Assembly: GCA_022578965.1 (NCBI GenBank) | Contig: MU400523.1 | Span: 124,001-188,000 of the forward strand | Source of the DNA: Xylaria sp. FL1777 | Taxonomy: Eukaryota > Ascomycota > Sordariomycetes > Xylariales > Xylariaceae | Reading direction: 5' to 3' | Length of the DNA: 64,000 bases | Shown: positions 35,632 to 50,857 of the stretch, piece by piece | Layout: every line of letters begins with the position of its first letter | Numbering within the stretch: position 1 is the stretch's first letter | Position numbers and translations under genes: made by a program | Notes under the pieces: model-generated | Seen by the model: only the letters and a program-made list of their open reading frames with translations | The model's database searches: none | Told to the model about the DNA's origin: nothing

Positions 35632-35840
35632 TATTATGGATAGCAAAAGCACTAACAAAAGGCAAAAAGCATACTAGCATTAAATAAAGCTTAATATACT
35701 GTATATTTTATAATAGTTAAAACCTGAAAGTATAATAAAACTAACTAAATAGCTAGCTAAAAGTTTAGCTTATAAAGTAGTAAGCTATAGTATATATATT
35801 ATAAAGCTATAAACTAAGTGCTAAGTTATATAACTTAATA
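35632..35840. repeat. Left LTR of outer element (209 bp)
   Basis: This copy matches 58276-58484 with only C/T and G/A differences in the part I compared base by base. The original TG...CA ends are mutated to TA...TA. This copy is the more heavily mutated in its right half. Confidence 0.9.
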
Positions 35841-38800
35841 ACTTTTCCTTTAAAGAAAAAAAATCGCGTTTTTATAATGCTTTTATTATTATTATATTAC
35901 TATTAAAACTTTTTAACTTTAATTTGCTTTATAATATTTTTATTATTTTTATACTTAGGTTTTTTTTTTTTGTTAAACTTGTTGTTTTTAATAACTAGGA
36001 TTTTAACTTTTTAAATCTTTTTAATAGCTTTTTCTTTAGTTAATTTGCTATTAAAAACCAGAATTTCTTTAGTTAAATTGTTAAGCTAAGCATAAATCTT
36101 TATACTGAGTTTTTTTAGGTTGTTTTAAACTAAAACGCCTTGCTTTAAGTATTATAGCATAGTCCTTAGTATAGCTTTTATAACAGGGTTATAAAAGCTA
36201 TAATTATTATATTTCTTTTTTTTAGGTATTAAATAATAAACTAAAAAAAGTTTAGCATTAAAAAAAATAACTAGCTAAAATTCGGGGTAAATAGTTATAA
36301 TTTATTTATTAACTAATAAAATAATAAACGTACGTTATATATTATAAAAACAACAATAAGTATAAATAGCTATATTATTTATAATATAATTAAAACTGTT
36401 TTTTATTATTAAGTTATTTATAGTATATTTTAGTAAAAAAGTTAAAGCTAATAGTTTAGCAAAAGAAAACTTAAAAGTTAATAGCTTAATTAAGTTAAAG
36501 TTAATTTTTGCTTTTTTAGCTTTAGCTTTATAGCACTTAAGGTTTTTTTGTTGTTTGTTTAAGTTTTATTAAACGTAACGCTAAACTTTATTAAATTAAT
36601 TAATATTTATAGTAGTTTGTTTGTTGCTTGCTTTTTTAACTATTAGTTTAATTTAACTTTTTATTTTTTAAATTATATAGCAAGCCTTTAAAGCGTAAGC
36701 AATAGTAGCTTAGTTGTTTTATACGAATTTTAAATACTATATAATAAAACCACGCAAATCTTTTAGTATAACTTTAGATTTAAGCTTTTATAGCTTATTA
36801 TTATAGTTATAAACATAATAATTATTGCTATAAGTAAAATAGCATAAAGTATTATAGCAGTATTAATTATATTTATAGTTTGCGTAATAAAATCTACATA
36901 ATTATTTTTAAAAGTCTTTTTTAAAAATAAGTATAGCTTTTTTAGCAGTATAATATTAGTTAAAGTCCTTAAGCTAGCATAAGGTTTTTATGCTTAATTA
37001 TGCTTTATTATTGCAAAAGTAAATAATAATATATTTAGCACAAGTAAAAATAACTGCGCTAAAATTGCTATTTTTAGTAAAGCTAAAGCTATAAGTATAA
37101 ATAAAGTTAGCAATAATAAAATTATATTTATAGCTTTGCGCTATAATAATAGTTTAAATGTTAATTTTTTTAAAGCAAATTTTAGCAAGATTATATTTAT
37201 TGTAGTAAAGTTTTAATAAATTTACTTAAGCGTTATATAAAGTAATAACGCTTATAAAAAAATATTTGCTATTTATATAATATAAGTTAAATTGTTAAAT
37301 TATAAAAACTAAATATATAGCATAATTAGCGTTAGCATAATTAATTATGCTATTTTTAAATGCACTTTTGTTATTATTTTTAATAATAATTATTAGCAAA
37401 AAACTAAAGTAGCTATTATAAAAAATAAACTTAAAAAATTCTTTACTAATATATAAAGCTTTATAGATTTAAGGTTATTTAAGTTTTATTATTTTACTAT
37501 TATAAAAAGTTTTAAATGTAAAGTTAAATATGTTATTTTTACTGCAGTAATTAATATATAAGTAATATATAAATATAGCTTAAGTACGTTTAATATATAT
37601 ACTTAATAGCAGTATTTATATTTATAACGCAAAAAAATTAAAAAATAATAAAGCATTATTTTTAGTTTTATAAGTATTTTTAAAAAAAAAAAAAAGTTAT
37701 ATTTGTTTATTATTGCTTAAAAACAGTTTAACTATAATAAACAAATACTTAGTTAAAAAAATAAAAACGCTTAGTTTAATTATATAGCAATTTTTGTTAA
37801 TTTAAAAAACTATAACGTTAAAAATATTAGTAAAGCTTTTTATAATATAAAGTATACATATAATAAAGTTAATTAACTAATAAACTATTTTGATTACTTT
37901 TTTAAGGAGTTTATGTTAAACTTTAATACTTTTTTTGCGCTAGTGCTTTAAGTTTAATTTTTAAAAGCAAAAATTAAATATAATGCAAAAAGCAAGTTTA
38001 AAGCTTACATTTTAACTTAAATATTTTTGCATAGCTAATTTAACTAATTTTAGTAATTTTTAAATTGTAGCGTTATTATTAAGCAAAATATATGCTTAGT
38101 TTAAAAAAAGAGTTATAAATAATTTAGCAAGCAACAAATTAATAAAATTCTTAATAATTATTAGTTTTTTGTTATTTATAATAATATGCTTAGCAGCTAT
38201 AATAACTATAAATGCACAAATAATGCAAGTTTTACAAAAGCTAATATATTAAGAAAGCTTTTTAGCAAAATTATTAAGCTACATATTTTATTAATTAATA
38301 ATAAACATTTAAGGTTAAATATAAGCTTTGTTTTTTTAAAACTTTAGAAAAAAGTTAAAATTAAGTTGCAATTTAAACAGTTTATTATTTTAGTTTGTTG
38401 CTAAATACTAAATATTTAAGGTTCCTTAATTTAAATTACTTAATTTTTTTTAACTATTTTTTTTTGTTTGATTTAATTTTGTTTAATTGCTATTTATTTA
38501 ACTTAAGTTTTTTTAATTATTTTTTTTTTGCTTATTATTTGTAGTTCTTTATTTATTATTTTTTGACTGTTTTTTTTTAAGAAATTTCTTTTATTTTTTA
38601 TTATTTTTTTTAAAAACAACGTTTTTTAACGTAGTTTTATACTTTTTGTTAACTTAAAGTAAAATATTATTAAAGCAAACTTTAGTAAAAAAATTCTATT
38701 TTTGTTTTTTTTTGCTCTTTTTTAGCTTTTTATTAGCAGCAGGTTTAATAAAATTATTAAAAATAAGCTTAAGCATATTTAGCTTTACTATAGTTAATTT

Positions 38801-41800
38801 AAAAGTAAGTTTAATAGCATAAAAGTTACTTAAGTTAACTAAACTTTACATAAAAAGTTTAACAAAAAATGTTATAACTATAGTTTTGCTTGCATTAAAG
38901 TAGCTAATAAAAAACTTTATGCTATAAAAAACTTTAAGCAAATTAAAATTAATAAAATTACGTTATTTTTTATTTAAGCTAAAATATTTATTATATAGCT
39001 TAATGGATTTTTGTTTTGTAATGCTTACTAGTAAGATTTTTTTTGTTTTTAGTTTATTAGTTAAAAATAGTACAAAATTGTAAAAATTAATTTGTTTTGC
39101 TTTATTTATAGTTAAATTAATTATTAAAGCTATTATAATAGAAATTTTATTAGGTTTAAATTTTTTAAACTTAATTTTAGCTTTAAATGCTATAAAGTTT
39201 ATTAATTGCTAAAGTATTTTACTAATAATTTAGTTAAAAAAATAGCAAATAGCAAAAAAAACTATAAAATTTACATATTTATAGTATTTAAAATTAAAGT
39301 TATTTGTTTATTAAAAAAAATTAAGCTTAGCAAAGTTTTTTTTAAAAACTATAGTTGTAATAGCTATAGCTTTTAATTTATTTTTGCAAGTTTTTTTTTA
39401 AACTATTTAAAAAAAAGAAAGTTTTACGTTAAAATTGCTTATTTATACGTTTAAGCAATAAAAAAATCTAGCAGCATTAACTTTTTTAGTAAAGCTAGCA
39501 TTAAAAATCTTAAAGCAAAATAGCTTATGTTTGTTATAGTGTAGCTTTTAGTGCAGATAATATAATGCTTTAAAATATAAAATGTAGTTTAATGCTTAAT
39601 GCTAGTTTTTGCTTAGCTATATATAAAGCGCAGTGCATAATAAAAGCTTTTTAATGTTTTTTATAAAAAGCTTAAACTGGTTTTTTTTTTATAAAATAAT
39701 AACTTAAGTTTTAAAACGTTATTTATAGTTTTTTTATAACTTAATTTTACTATTGTTGCTATACTTTAAAAAATATTTTAATGCTTATTTGTTTATAAAA
39801 ATAGTTCGCTTTGCTTTAATTGTTTTATTTAGTACTACAATAAATATTTTATTAAAATAACTAAAAATATATATAATTAAGCAAGCTTTATTGCTTTAGT
39901 TAATATTGCAAGCTTTATAAATTGCTTTAACAATTCTTTTTATAATTATTTAAATAGCTTTATTTTTGTTTATGCTTGCATTTAAAAGTTAAAAAACCGT
40001 ATATAAAATATTATATAATTTTAGTTATAATTTGTTGCTAAAGCATAAAATAAAAAGTAGCTTATAAAGTTTTTTAAAAAACATTATTTATGCAGTAGCA
40101 AAATTATAAGCGTTTTAACTAATTATTAACATTATTACTTTTAATACAAAAAAGCAGCTAGTATACTTTGTAATTTTGTTTTAATAGTTATATTTATAAG
40201 CTACTATATATAACAATTAAACTAATTTTTTAACTATGTTTAAAAAAACCTTAAAAGCTTTTTGCTAAGCAAAATTAGCTTATAAGTAATTAATAAGCTT
40301 TTTAATAGCGCTAAAAACTTTTTTTTAAGCATAACGCTTAAGTAAAGCATAATAATTTAAATTGCAAAATTAATAGCAATTTACAAAAATTAATGCAGCA
40401 ATTTAGGTTTTATAGTTATAAGCAAAAAGCACAATTTGCATTAATTATAGTTCTTTTATATTAATTATTACTTTTTTAATGCCTTTAAAAATCTTAGTAA
40501 ATGTTACGCTAAATATATTAATAAAAGATTTAATATAGTTAAAAAATATTATATAATAAATAGCATTAATATATATAAAAACATTAAATATAAACTTAAT
40601 TTTTATAGCTAAATAATATAGCTTAAACTTAATGTTTATAAAGCTAACAAAAAAAGCTTAATTATAAATAGATTTTATAAAAATTTTAATAACTTTTAAA
40701 TTTTAAATAATTATATTATATTTTATTGTAGTTAATGCAAAAACTTTATATTTGCTATAGTTTTTTAGTTAATAAGCATGCTTAATAAGCAGTTAAAAAA
40801 TACTAAAGCATATATTATTAAGCTTAATAGTAGTTTAGTATTTTTAACCTTTTATAATATTAACGCTTAAAACGTATTTAAGTATATATAATATAATTAA
40901 AAATAGTTCTTTTTATTTAAGCTTTTTGTTGCTTAAGCGTTTTTATTACATAAATATACTTATAATAGCAGTTATTATTTATATAACATAAGCGCTTTTA
41001 TATTTGCTATGCTTATTAATTCGGAAAGCTATTTAAACTAGCTTTTAAGTTTTATTATTAAATTCTAAAAGTTAAGTAACGTTACTAGTATAAAAATAAA
41101 CTTTTAAGAATAATTTATAGTTTTTTTTTTTTTTTTCTAAAGTAATAAAAAAAAAAGAAATAATATAAGCTAAGCAAAACGAAGTAAAGTAAGCGTTACA
41201 AGCTTAGCAAATATTATAAAACAGTATGTGCAGCAATTTGTAATTTTCTTTACAATGTTTAAAATGTTTGCAAATATAACAACTATTAATATTAGTTCGA
41301 TGTTTATAGTTAAAGTAGTTATAAGTAATGCTAAAACATTTAATGCATAAATAAACTAAGTAAATAATAGCATAATATATTTAACCGATTATATTACTAA
41401 TAATAAATAGTTAAACTTTATAGTTTTTATTAGTAAAAAAGCTAGTATAGTTTTTATAAAATCTGTTATAAATATATTTATGCTTTAAGTTATTTAAAAA
41501 AGCAAAGCTAGCTTGCTAATAAGCAAAAGCTTAATTAATAGCACCTTTGCAATTTTTATTATTACTAATATTAAATTTTTACAAAAGAAGTTATATATGC
41601 TTAATATTAATAAGTTTTAACTTTTAAAAAAATGCGTAAATTTTACTTAAAATAGCATTATTAAGCAAATTAGTATTAAGTATTGTTAAGTTATTAATAA
41701 TTGCTTTATAAAAAACAAATGTAGTGTTAAAATAGTTAAGATTTTAAATAACACTTAAAATAGCATAAATAAAAGGCTTAAAACTTATAAAATATTCGCA

Positions 41801-44800
41801 AAAGCTATTAAAAATAATAACTAATTTACTATTAATAATAATAAAAAGTATATAATTTTTTGTAGTATTACTAAGTATTTTGCTAAGCTAAATATAATAG
41901 CTAATATTACGCTTAATTTAAATTTAAGCAGTTTTAGCTTTAAAAACGTTTTTAACTTTAAATAAGTAAAGCATTATAACTGTTTTTTAATAAAAGTAAA
42001 GGATTATAGTATAAAAAAATATTAAATAGTTAAAAAATAAATATAAAACTAAATCTTAAATATAAAAGTGCAGTTTAATATACGTAAAGTAAAAATGTTT
42101 TATAAAGTAAAAAGTATATAATTATAAAGCAAAAAAAGTTATAAATGCAAAGCAAAAAAATAGTTTAAAAACTAAAAGTATATAAAGCAAAAGTAATATA
42201 ATTATATATAATTTAAAAACTAATTATATATAAAGTTAAAGCTGCTAAAAAATTGCAAAAAGAAAAACATATAAAATACTTAGTAATAAGTAAGTATGCT
42301 TTGCTTATAAAAAAAGCATACTAAAGAAAGTATATATTAATTAATTAATATACTTAAGTACTTATATATTTATAACTTTACTAAAACGCTAAAAAAATTA
42401 AAAATATTTATTAAAACTTTATAAATAAACTTATATGTTTATGTAGCTAAAGTGCTTATATAAACCTTTTGTTTTAGCTTTTTAGCTAATTAATAGCAGC
42501 TATAAAAATATGCTAAGCTTTTTAACGTTTTATTTAAAACGTAAAAAACTTAAGTAATGTTAAAAAAGTGCACTTAATTATTATAGTACACTTTTAAAGT
42601 AATAAATAATAGTATTTCTGCGGTTAAATAATATAGTATAAAACTTTATGTTTTAGTATGCTTATAATATATTTTTATTAGCTTAAGAACATTTTGTTTA
42701 ATTTGTTCTGCTAGTTTTTATGTTTTAATATTATAGCTATATTACTTAATTTTATAGCATGGTTAAATTTTATTATAAAAAAAGAACAAAAATAGCTTAA
42801 TGCAAGCGTAATTTTGTATTTTGTTTATAATTTATTTTTGTTTACTTTTATTATTAAAACTTCTAAGCTTTAGTTTAAAGCAATTAAACTTGTTTAGTTT
42901 AGCTAGCTTTAAGTATTTAATAAATATTTTGTTGCGCTATTAAAGCTATTTAAAAAGTTTAATTTAGAAATAAAAAAAACTAATGCATTTTTTTACTTTA
43001 AAAAGGCCAATTTTATAAAAACTTAACTTTGTTTAGTTTTGCAAATAATAACTAAGCAAACTAAGCTTAAAAAGCTTAATATATATAAAATCCTTTTTGT
43101 ATATTATTAAAGGCTTTATATGTTATGCATTATAATAGATCTTTATTTATGCTTAAGCTAAATAAACAATATTAAATGCCTTTTATTTAAGCTGTTATTA
43201 TTTTTTTATAAAATTATTTCTAATTTTAAAGTTAACAAAAAAAAAGGTTTTAGCTTTATAGCTATATAAAAGCTTAAAAAGCATTTTGCTTATTATTAAT
43301 AACATAAAAGTATTAAAACAGTAAGTAATATAACTTATATAGTTTTTTTAATTAAAAAAGTTAAGCTAAGCTTTTATAAATATAATTATATAAGTTTAAA
43401 ATGTTTAAATAGTTTGCTTTATTTATTTATTAATTGCTTAATAATATACTGCTACAAATTATATTGCAATTTTTTCTGCTTTACATAAAACTATTTATAA
43501 TGCACTTATAAGTTTAAAGTTAGCATTAAATATAAACCTATTAAGCAGTTTTTAATTTAGGTAAACTTGTTAAATATAAGCTTAAGCTTAATTTATAGCA
43601 TTTTAATTATTATAACTAAAAATATACTTAATAGCTTTAAACGTTTTATATACAACTATAAAGATTGCATTATAGCTATATTTAGATTTTAGTAAACTAA
43701 TAATAAAATTAAAACATAAAATAAACAAAAAAAAAACTAGTGTAAAAATCGATTAAAAATTACTATATGGTTTATAAGTAGCTTTTTTAGCTATTTTATA
43801 GTTAAAACAGCTATTTATATATTTAGTAATATGTTTTTTTAAGTTAAAACAATATATAATAGCTTATAAGTAGTTATATGTATGCTTAACTCTTATATAT
43901 GCTTTATTATTATAAGCTAACTATATTACTTTAATATAAACAGCTGCTAAAATAATAATGCAATTTTTTATTGTTTAAGTAAAGTATATAAAGCAACTAT
44001 TAAAATTATATTTAAAAGCATAAAGCGTTATAAAAGGTTTTTTGTTGTTATTTTTAGTTATTTTGTATTATTTTTAAAAACGTTTATATATTATATAAAA
44101 AGTTTGGTTTTTAAGCAAATTACCTGCAATTTTATTCCGAAATTTGTTTAAAATATAAATTATAATTATAGTAACGCTATTTACTTTTAAAATGTAAATC
44201 TATGTTTTAAGTATATTTAATAGTTCTTAAAGTAGCAAAAAAAACTTTTTAAATGCTAATATATAAAAAAGCAAGTTAATTATATTATTTATTAAGTTAA
44301 TAAATAATGCAGGCGTTTTTACTACAGTAGCTATAATTACTAAAGCTTTTAATATATTGCTTATAACTTTTAAAGCTTTTAAGTTAGCTTACATAAATTA
44401 ATTATTAGCTAAAGCTATAAAATTAACTTAAGTTAGCATAGCTATAAGTTAATTTGCTTTTACTTTAGCTTAAGTAATTATTAGCAAAACAATTGCTAAA
44501 AAAAGTACAGATTTTTTCTTTTTGTTGTTTTTATAAAGTAATTAAAATAAAGTATTTGCATTAATAAATGCTTTTTTAAAAATATAATAAATAAGCAAAC
44601 AGTTTATATATTTTGCTAAAAATAGCCTTTATAATATAAGTTAACTTAAACTTTTTAGCTTTTATAAAATTAAGCAAAAAGCTTATATAATAGCATTATA
44701 ATTTATATATATATAAATTTAACTATAGTTAAAATATTAAGTTAGTTTTTTAAGAGTTTAAATAAGCTTGCATGTTTTAATTTTGCAAATGCTAAATTTT

Positions 44801-47800
44801 TGTTTTATAAAGCTAAATAATTAAAAAAAAAACAGTACAGGTTTTAGTTTGCTACTATTGTTTTATATTTAATATAATGCTGCATTAATACTATATAGCT
44901 TACTTAAGTTTACTTAAAGTATAAATAGCTTATTATAGTTAAAAAATGCTAAATTAATAGCTTTATATATGCGTTTTGTTAGCGTTTTTTAAGCTTTTTA
45001 TGCTTTAGTTTATATAAAATTTTAATGTGCTTTTATATTATGAAATATAGCAAGTTTTTTAGTAAATACTTTATTAATAACTTTATTAAGCTTTAAAGGT
45101 AAAATAAGCAAAAATAATGCATAGCTTTAAGCTTATTTTGCTTTTTTTAGATTAGTTTTTTTTAAACAATTTTTAAAACTTATTATTTTAAGTTTATTTA
45201 ATAGTTAAGCAATTTTAGCAAATTAATATATATAACAGTAAAAAAAACCTATAAAACTAAGTCTTTTTTTAAAGTTGTTTAAAGTTTTAAGCATTTTAAG
45301 TTATTAAATTGTTTTGCATTTTTTTTTTATAATAAATAGCTTAAGCTTAAAAACATGCTAGCTAAATGTATTAAAGCTATATTATATAAAGTAGTATTTT
45401 TTTAAGGATATAATATATTTAAAAGCAGTAAATATGCTAAAAATAATATTAAAATAGCTAAAATAATTATTAATATTACAGGAATAAATAATAACATTAT
45501 TAATATAAACTAGCATAAATTGCTAAAAATATTTATAAAAAAGCTGTTTTATTTAATATTAAAAAAAACCTAGAAATGTTTTAAGTTTTATAGTAGCTAT
45601 AATTAGCTGTTTATGCTTTTAGTAATATATAATAAAAGCTGTTTTATGTTTGTTTTTAGCAAGAATTTCTTGCTAAAAGTAGCTTTTTATAACATTAATT
45701 ATTATAAATACTATAGACTTATATATAGTTTTAAGAATTTTGTTTTATTATAGCAATAAATATATATTGTTAATAAGCTTTATGTTAACTTTATGCAAAT
45801 TAATAATAATGTAAGGTTTACTTTTTTGTTATATAATAAAAGCTAAAAATGCTATAAAGCAAAATTAACTAAGTAAAATAAGCTTAATAATTTTAGCTTT
45901 AATTAAAGGCTTTAAAATATTATTTATTGCTTTAATATTATAACAAGATTATTAATATAAGCATTAGCTTAAATTATTATATGTTTTTCTGTTTTTAAAG
46001 TTAATTAGCATTTAAATACTATTGTTAAACTTACTTAATTTTAAGCAAAATAAACAAGCGTGTTTTTTAATAATGTTTTTGATTTGCTAAACAATTTCTA
46101 GTTTTTAGTTGAAAAATATATTTATTTTTAACTTGTTTAGCTTAAATTTTTTAAGCAGCAATTTAAAAGAAAAATTAAGAAAATTAAAAAAGTAGCTATG
46201 TTTATATTAATTATTTTAATTATTATTAATATTGTTAGCTTTAGTTATGTTAATAATTTTAGAAAGCAGAATAACATAAGCTTTTTTAGCGTTTTACTAA
46301 GCAGAAATAAAGTATAATGCTATTAAGTTATAAATTTACATAGTTTTAACATAGCTAATTATGTTGTTTTTATAAATAAATATTAAAAGTTTGCTAAAAT
46401 TTGCAAAATAATAATATTTATTTTGTTTATTTATAATATTAGCTATTAAAGAACTAAGCGTATTAAAGCTAGCGTTAATATATAGTTTATTAATTATAAA
46501 ATAACTGTTTGCTATAACTAAAAAATTAAAATGCTTTGCAAGTATAGCTATACTAGTGCTAAGTATAATATTAATGTTAATTTTAAATTAAATTAATAGC
46601 AATTTGCTTAATTTTTAATGTAGCTTTAGTTTATTTTATAATCTGCTAAAAAGTTTAATTTGTTTGTTTGATTTTTTTATATATAGCTTATTGTTTTGCG
46701 TTTTGCTACTTTAGTAAATATAAAAACAGTTTTTAAACAAAAAAAATATATTTAGCAGCATACTACAATTAAATTTATTTATTAAGTAAAAGCGTTATTG
46801 TGCTATTTATAGCTTTTTGTTTATATTAAGTAGCGTTATATTAAAATTAATATATTGCTTAATATAAAGGCTTTTATTTATACTTTTAAAACTAAAAAGC
46901 TTTATATTAATAATAGTATAACTAAAATAATACTTTGTAAAATATTTAGCAAATATAAAACTAAGTAAAAAATAAGTATTAATGTATGCTTTAATTAATT
47001 AATTTAAGTTATATATAATAGCTTTAAAATAAATATAGCTTTTTTATTTATATATTTAGCTTTTAGCTATATAAAAATACGCAGTTTTTTTTTTTTTGCA
47101 GATATAGTTAAGCAATTTAGTATTTATAGTAGTACTAAAAACCTTAAAATCTTTTAATGCTTTATTAAAAGTAAGTTAACGTATAAAATTATATAAAGTA
47201 TTTAAAGTTTTTTTTTAAAGCAAAATAACAGAATAATTATTAATAAATAGAAAAAAAAAAATATTTAAATAAGAGCTAATTAGTATTTTGCTATTATTAG
47301 CTTTAAGAAATTCTAAAGTATAATTAACAGTAGTTAAAAAATTAAATAATAAGTTTAATAAAGCGCTAAAAATATTATTAAATAAACTAAAAAAGCTAAT
47401 ACATTTAATGCTAACTAGTATTTTATTATTGTTAGCTATTTTAAAAAATATTAATAAGTTAGCTAGTAATACGTTTTTTTTAAATGTTTGCTTTAGTTTT
47501 TTTTTAGCTTTGTTTTTTTAAAAGGCTTAGCAAGTTTATTAAGTATATTAACTTTATTAAGTTTTTTTGTTAAAAATTTAAAATTATATATAAGCTAAAA
47601 GTTATATATTTGTTTAAAAACTTACTTTAGTGTATAAAAGTTTTTAGTATTTACGTTTTGCTATATAGTATAGCTATTTATTATAAAAATACAAGCAACT
47701 TTAAAAAGTTAATAATTATTGTTGTTCTAGTAATTTTAATTGCTTTAATAATTATAATTATTTTAATTATAGCATAGGTTACTTTTATTATTTGTTAAAT

Positions 47801-50341
47801 TAACAGTATTTTTAGTATTTTCTTTTTTATTGCTTTTAGGGTTTTTAGAAATGTTAACTATGCTTTTAAAAAAGTTTAAAAATATTATAATAACGCTAAA
47901 AAACAAAAAAAAACTATTAAAAGCATAATTTTAGTTATAATAAAACTAAGTATTACTACTACTGCAATAATTACAAAAAGATTTATTTTTTTTAATAAAG
48001 GCTTTAAGCTTAATAAAGCGTTTATTTTATATTTAGCGCGCTTTATTTACTTTATATTATTGCTTTATTGCTAAAAATTTATTAGTGCTAACTTATTTAT
48101 ATAAGTTTTAAATAATATTATTTGTTTGTTATAATTTAACAAGTAATTTAAGGTTTTTGTTTAAATTATTATAAATGTAACAAGTAATATAATCTTTATT
48201 AGTATTGCTTATTTTACAATAGTAATAAACTTTTGCATTAATATATTTTTTTACGAACTTAGATGATTTTTTAGCAAAATTATGCTTTTTTTAGTTAGCA
48301 AGCTTTATAACTTTAAATCTATTTTTTTAAAAACGTTATTAAAGCAAACGTTTAGCTTTTTTAAAGTTATAAATAATAGTTTATTTAGTTATATTTTTTA
48401 GACTTTTAAACTAAATAACACTTGTTAATATAAAGTTAAATAGTATGCTTATTTTAAATTTTTTTAAAACTGCAGTATTTTTATAATAAAAACTTAATAA
48501 GTTAAGTTTGCTAATGTATTATATTACTAGTATATTGTTATAATACTTAAATAGCTTTAGCTTAAGCAGAATTTTGCTAAAATTGTTATTATTATAAACT
48601 GCGTTATATTAGTTTTGCAAAAAACCTAGCGGTAGCTTTAAGTTTTTAGCAAAATTACTTAAAGGTAAAATAACATAAACAAAAAACTAAGCAATAAAAT
48701 TAAAATATACGTTAAAATAACTTGTTATACTTAAGTTAACGCAAATATTTTAGTATATATATTTACTTTATTGTTTAAATAGCATAAATAAATTTTATAA
48801 AGCTTTAGCATTTTAAAAGCTATTATAAGTTTATATATTTAGTAGTTTTTAGCTGCTTAATATTATTAGCTAAAATAAATTATTTGCTAAGCATAGCAAA
48901 GCAAATAAAAATAAATATAAAGGTAATAAAACTAGAATTTATAAAAGCAGATTATTTATAAAGCTAATATGCCTAAAAAATTGCAGTAATAAAAACAAAG
49001 TTATAACTAAAGCAATAAACTAAATTAATAGTTACTAAAATTTTTCTAGAGTTTTTATTGCTACTAAAATATAAGCTTAACTTTAAAATAGCTAAAATTC
49101 TTATTTAACTTTACTTAATTAGTTTAATATTATATAAGCTTGCTACTAAATTTTTATAGTAATAAAAAGTTTAAAGTATTTAAATAATTTTAAAAAAATA
49201 TTATTTACTATTTTATATATAATAGCTACATTTTGTAGTTTATTTATTTATAAATACTAGTATTAATATTATAGTTAAAATTATTAAAAAAGTTCTAAAA
49301 GCAATAATTTATATTATAATAAATGTTAAAATAAGTTTGCAAAATAATTAAACATATAGCTTATAAATAAAATTTAGCAAATATTACTGCTTATATTTTA
49401 AATAAAATTAAGCTGCAAAGATTTTTTATTATTAAAAAACGCTATTTTTTTGCTTAATATAACAAATGTGCAAAAAATAAAAGGCAATAATATAATAAGT
49501 AATATAGCAAATTCTTTAGCAGGTTTTTTTTACTAAACTTATTTAGCGCTAAAGTAAAAAAACAGCAATAGTTTTAATAGTAAAGTAAACATTAAAAAAG
49601 TAGCTATAATAAGCATAGCTATAGCAAACTTAGCAGGTTTAACTAAGCTAATAAGTAATAAATAAGCAAAGTTATTAGTTAAAAAACGCAAAAGTTATAA
49701 AATAGTTATAACAAGTTTTAAAAACATAGCTAATTATATTATAAGCAAAATAAAAAAAGCTATAACAATAAAAAAAGCTTTAGTATTATAAACTAAATTA
49801 ATAAATAAGTTAGTACGGTTTTTTTAGTTTATTATAAGCTTTATTATAATTACTAAATAAAAAATAAATACATTAGTAATAATTTTTAATTTTTAATTAA
49901 ATAAGTTAATTGCTACTTATTTTATTAAATAAGCAACTAGTAAAAAAAATTGCAGTAATTTATTGTTATTATTAAAAAGTTTTTATTTATTATTAATAAG
50001 CACTTAATTATTAGCAACAAAAACTGCAAGTTAAAGTAAAAAAGCAAAAAAAAAAAATAAAGCAATTAATTAAGCTTATTAAAATTTAGCTTAAGCTTTA
50101 AATATAAATTATTCTTTAAAGTTTTAAAAATAATTTAAAAACTTTTTTAGTTTTATTAGCAGTAGTAGCAAATATAATTATATTTTAAAAAGCTTAAGTA
50201 TTACTTTTAAAGGTTTTAAATAATAAAAGCTATAAACAGCAAAGCAAGCGTTAAAATAACCTTGCTAAAAGTTAGAAAATCTTTTAATTAATTATAGCTT
50301 GTTGATTTAGTAGCAATATTATTGTTCTTTAGTTTAAATTA

Positions 50342-50857
50342 TGTAATGGACCTGTTATATATTAATATAACAGGTTTGCCTTTAGGGTCTTAATTTGCAG
50401 GTAATAATAGAATCCTTAACGGTGGTCCGTTAAAGAGGTTTTCGAGGTACTTTTACTATTATGCATTAATAGGAGTCTTAAAGGATTAAAAGTAATAAAT
50501 GTATTAGTGCTTAGCAGTTATAAAAAAATTAATAGCTAAAAAACTAGAACTAAATAAATAATTAGATATAAGAAATGCATATTTATATAAACAAAAAAAA
50601 CAATAGTAGTAATTTATAAATATTGCTTTTTTTAATAGATTTAACGTTATATTGTTTTAAGTTCGAGGCTTAATAAATTTAATGCTTAAGTTTGTTAAAT
50701 CTAAGGCTTAATAAACTTAACGCTTAAGTTTATTAAGTTTATGCATTAAACCTTTATAGTAGTTTAAATACATATTTTTTTAACAAATAGGACTTTTTTT
50801 ATGTATGCTTTTTTTATACCTGGCTTTTAATTAGCTTAATTAATTTATTTTGTAATA
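50342..50857. repeat. Left LTR of nested element (516 bp)
   Basis: Starts TGTAATGGACC and ends TTTTGTAATA (mutated CA end). It contains a perfect 10-bp inverted repeat CCTGTTATAT/ATATAACAGG with a 4-nt loop at 50351-50374 and two 38-bp tandem units. Its left 130 bp are the better-preserved version of the LTR. Confidence 0.9.
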
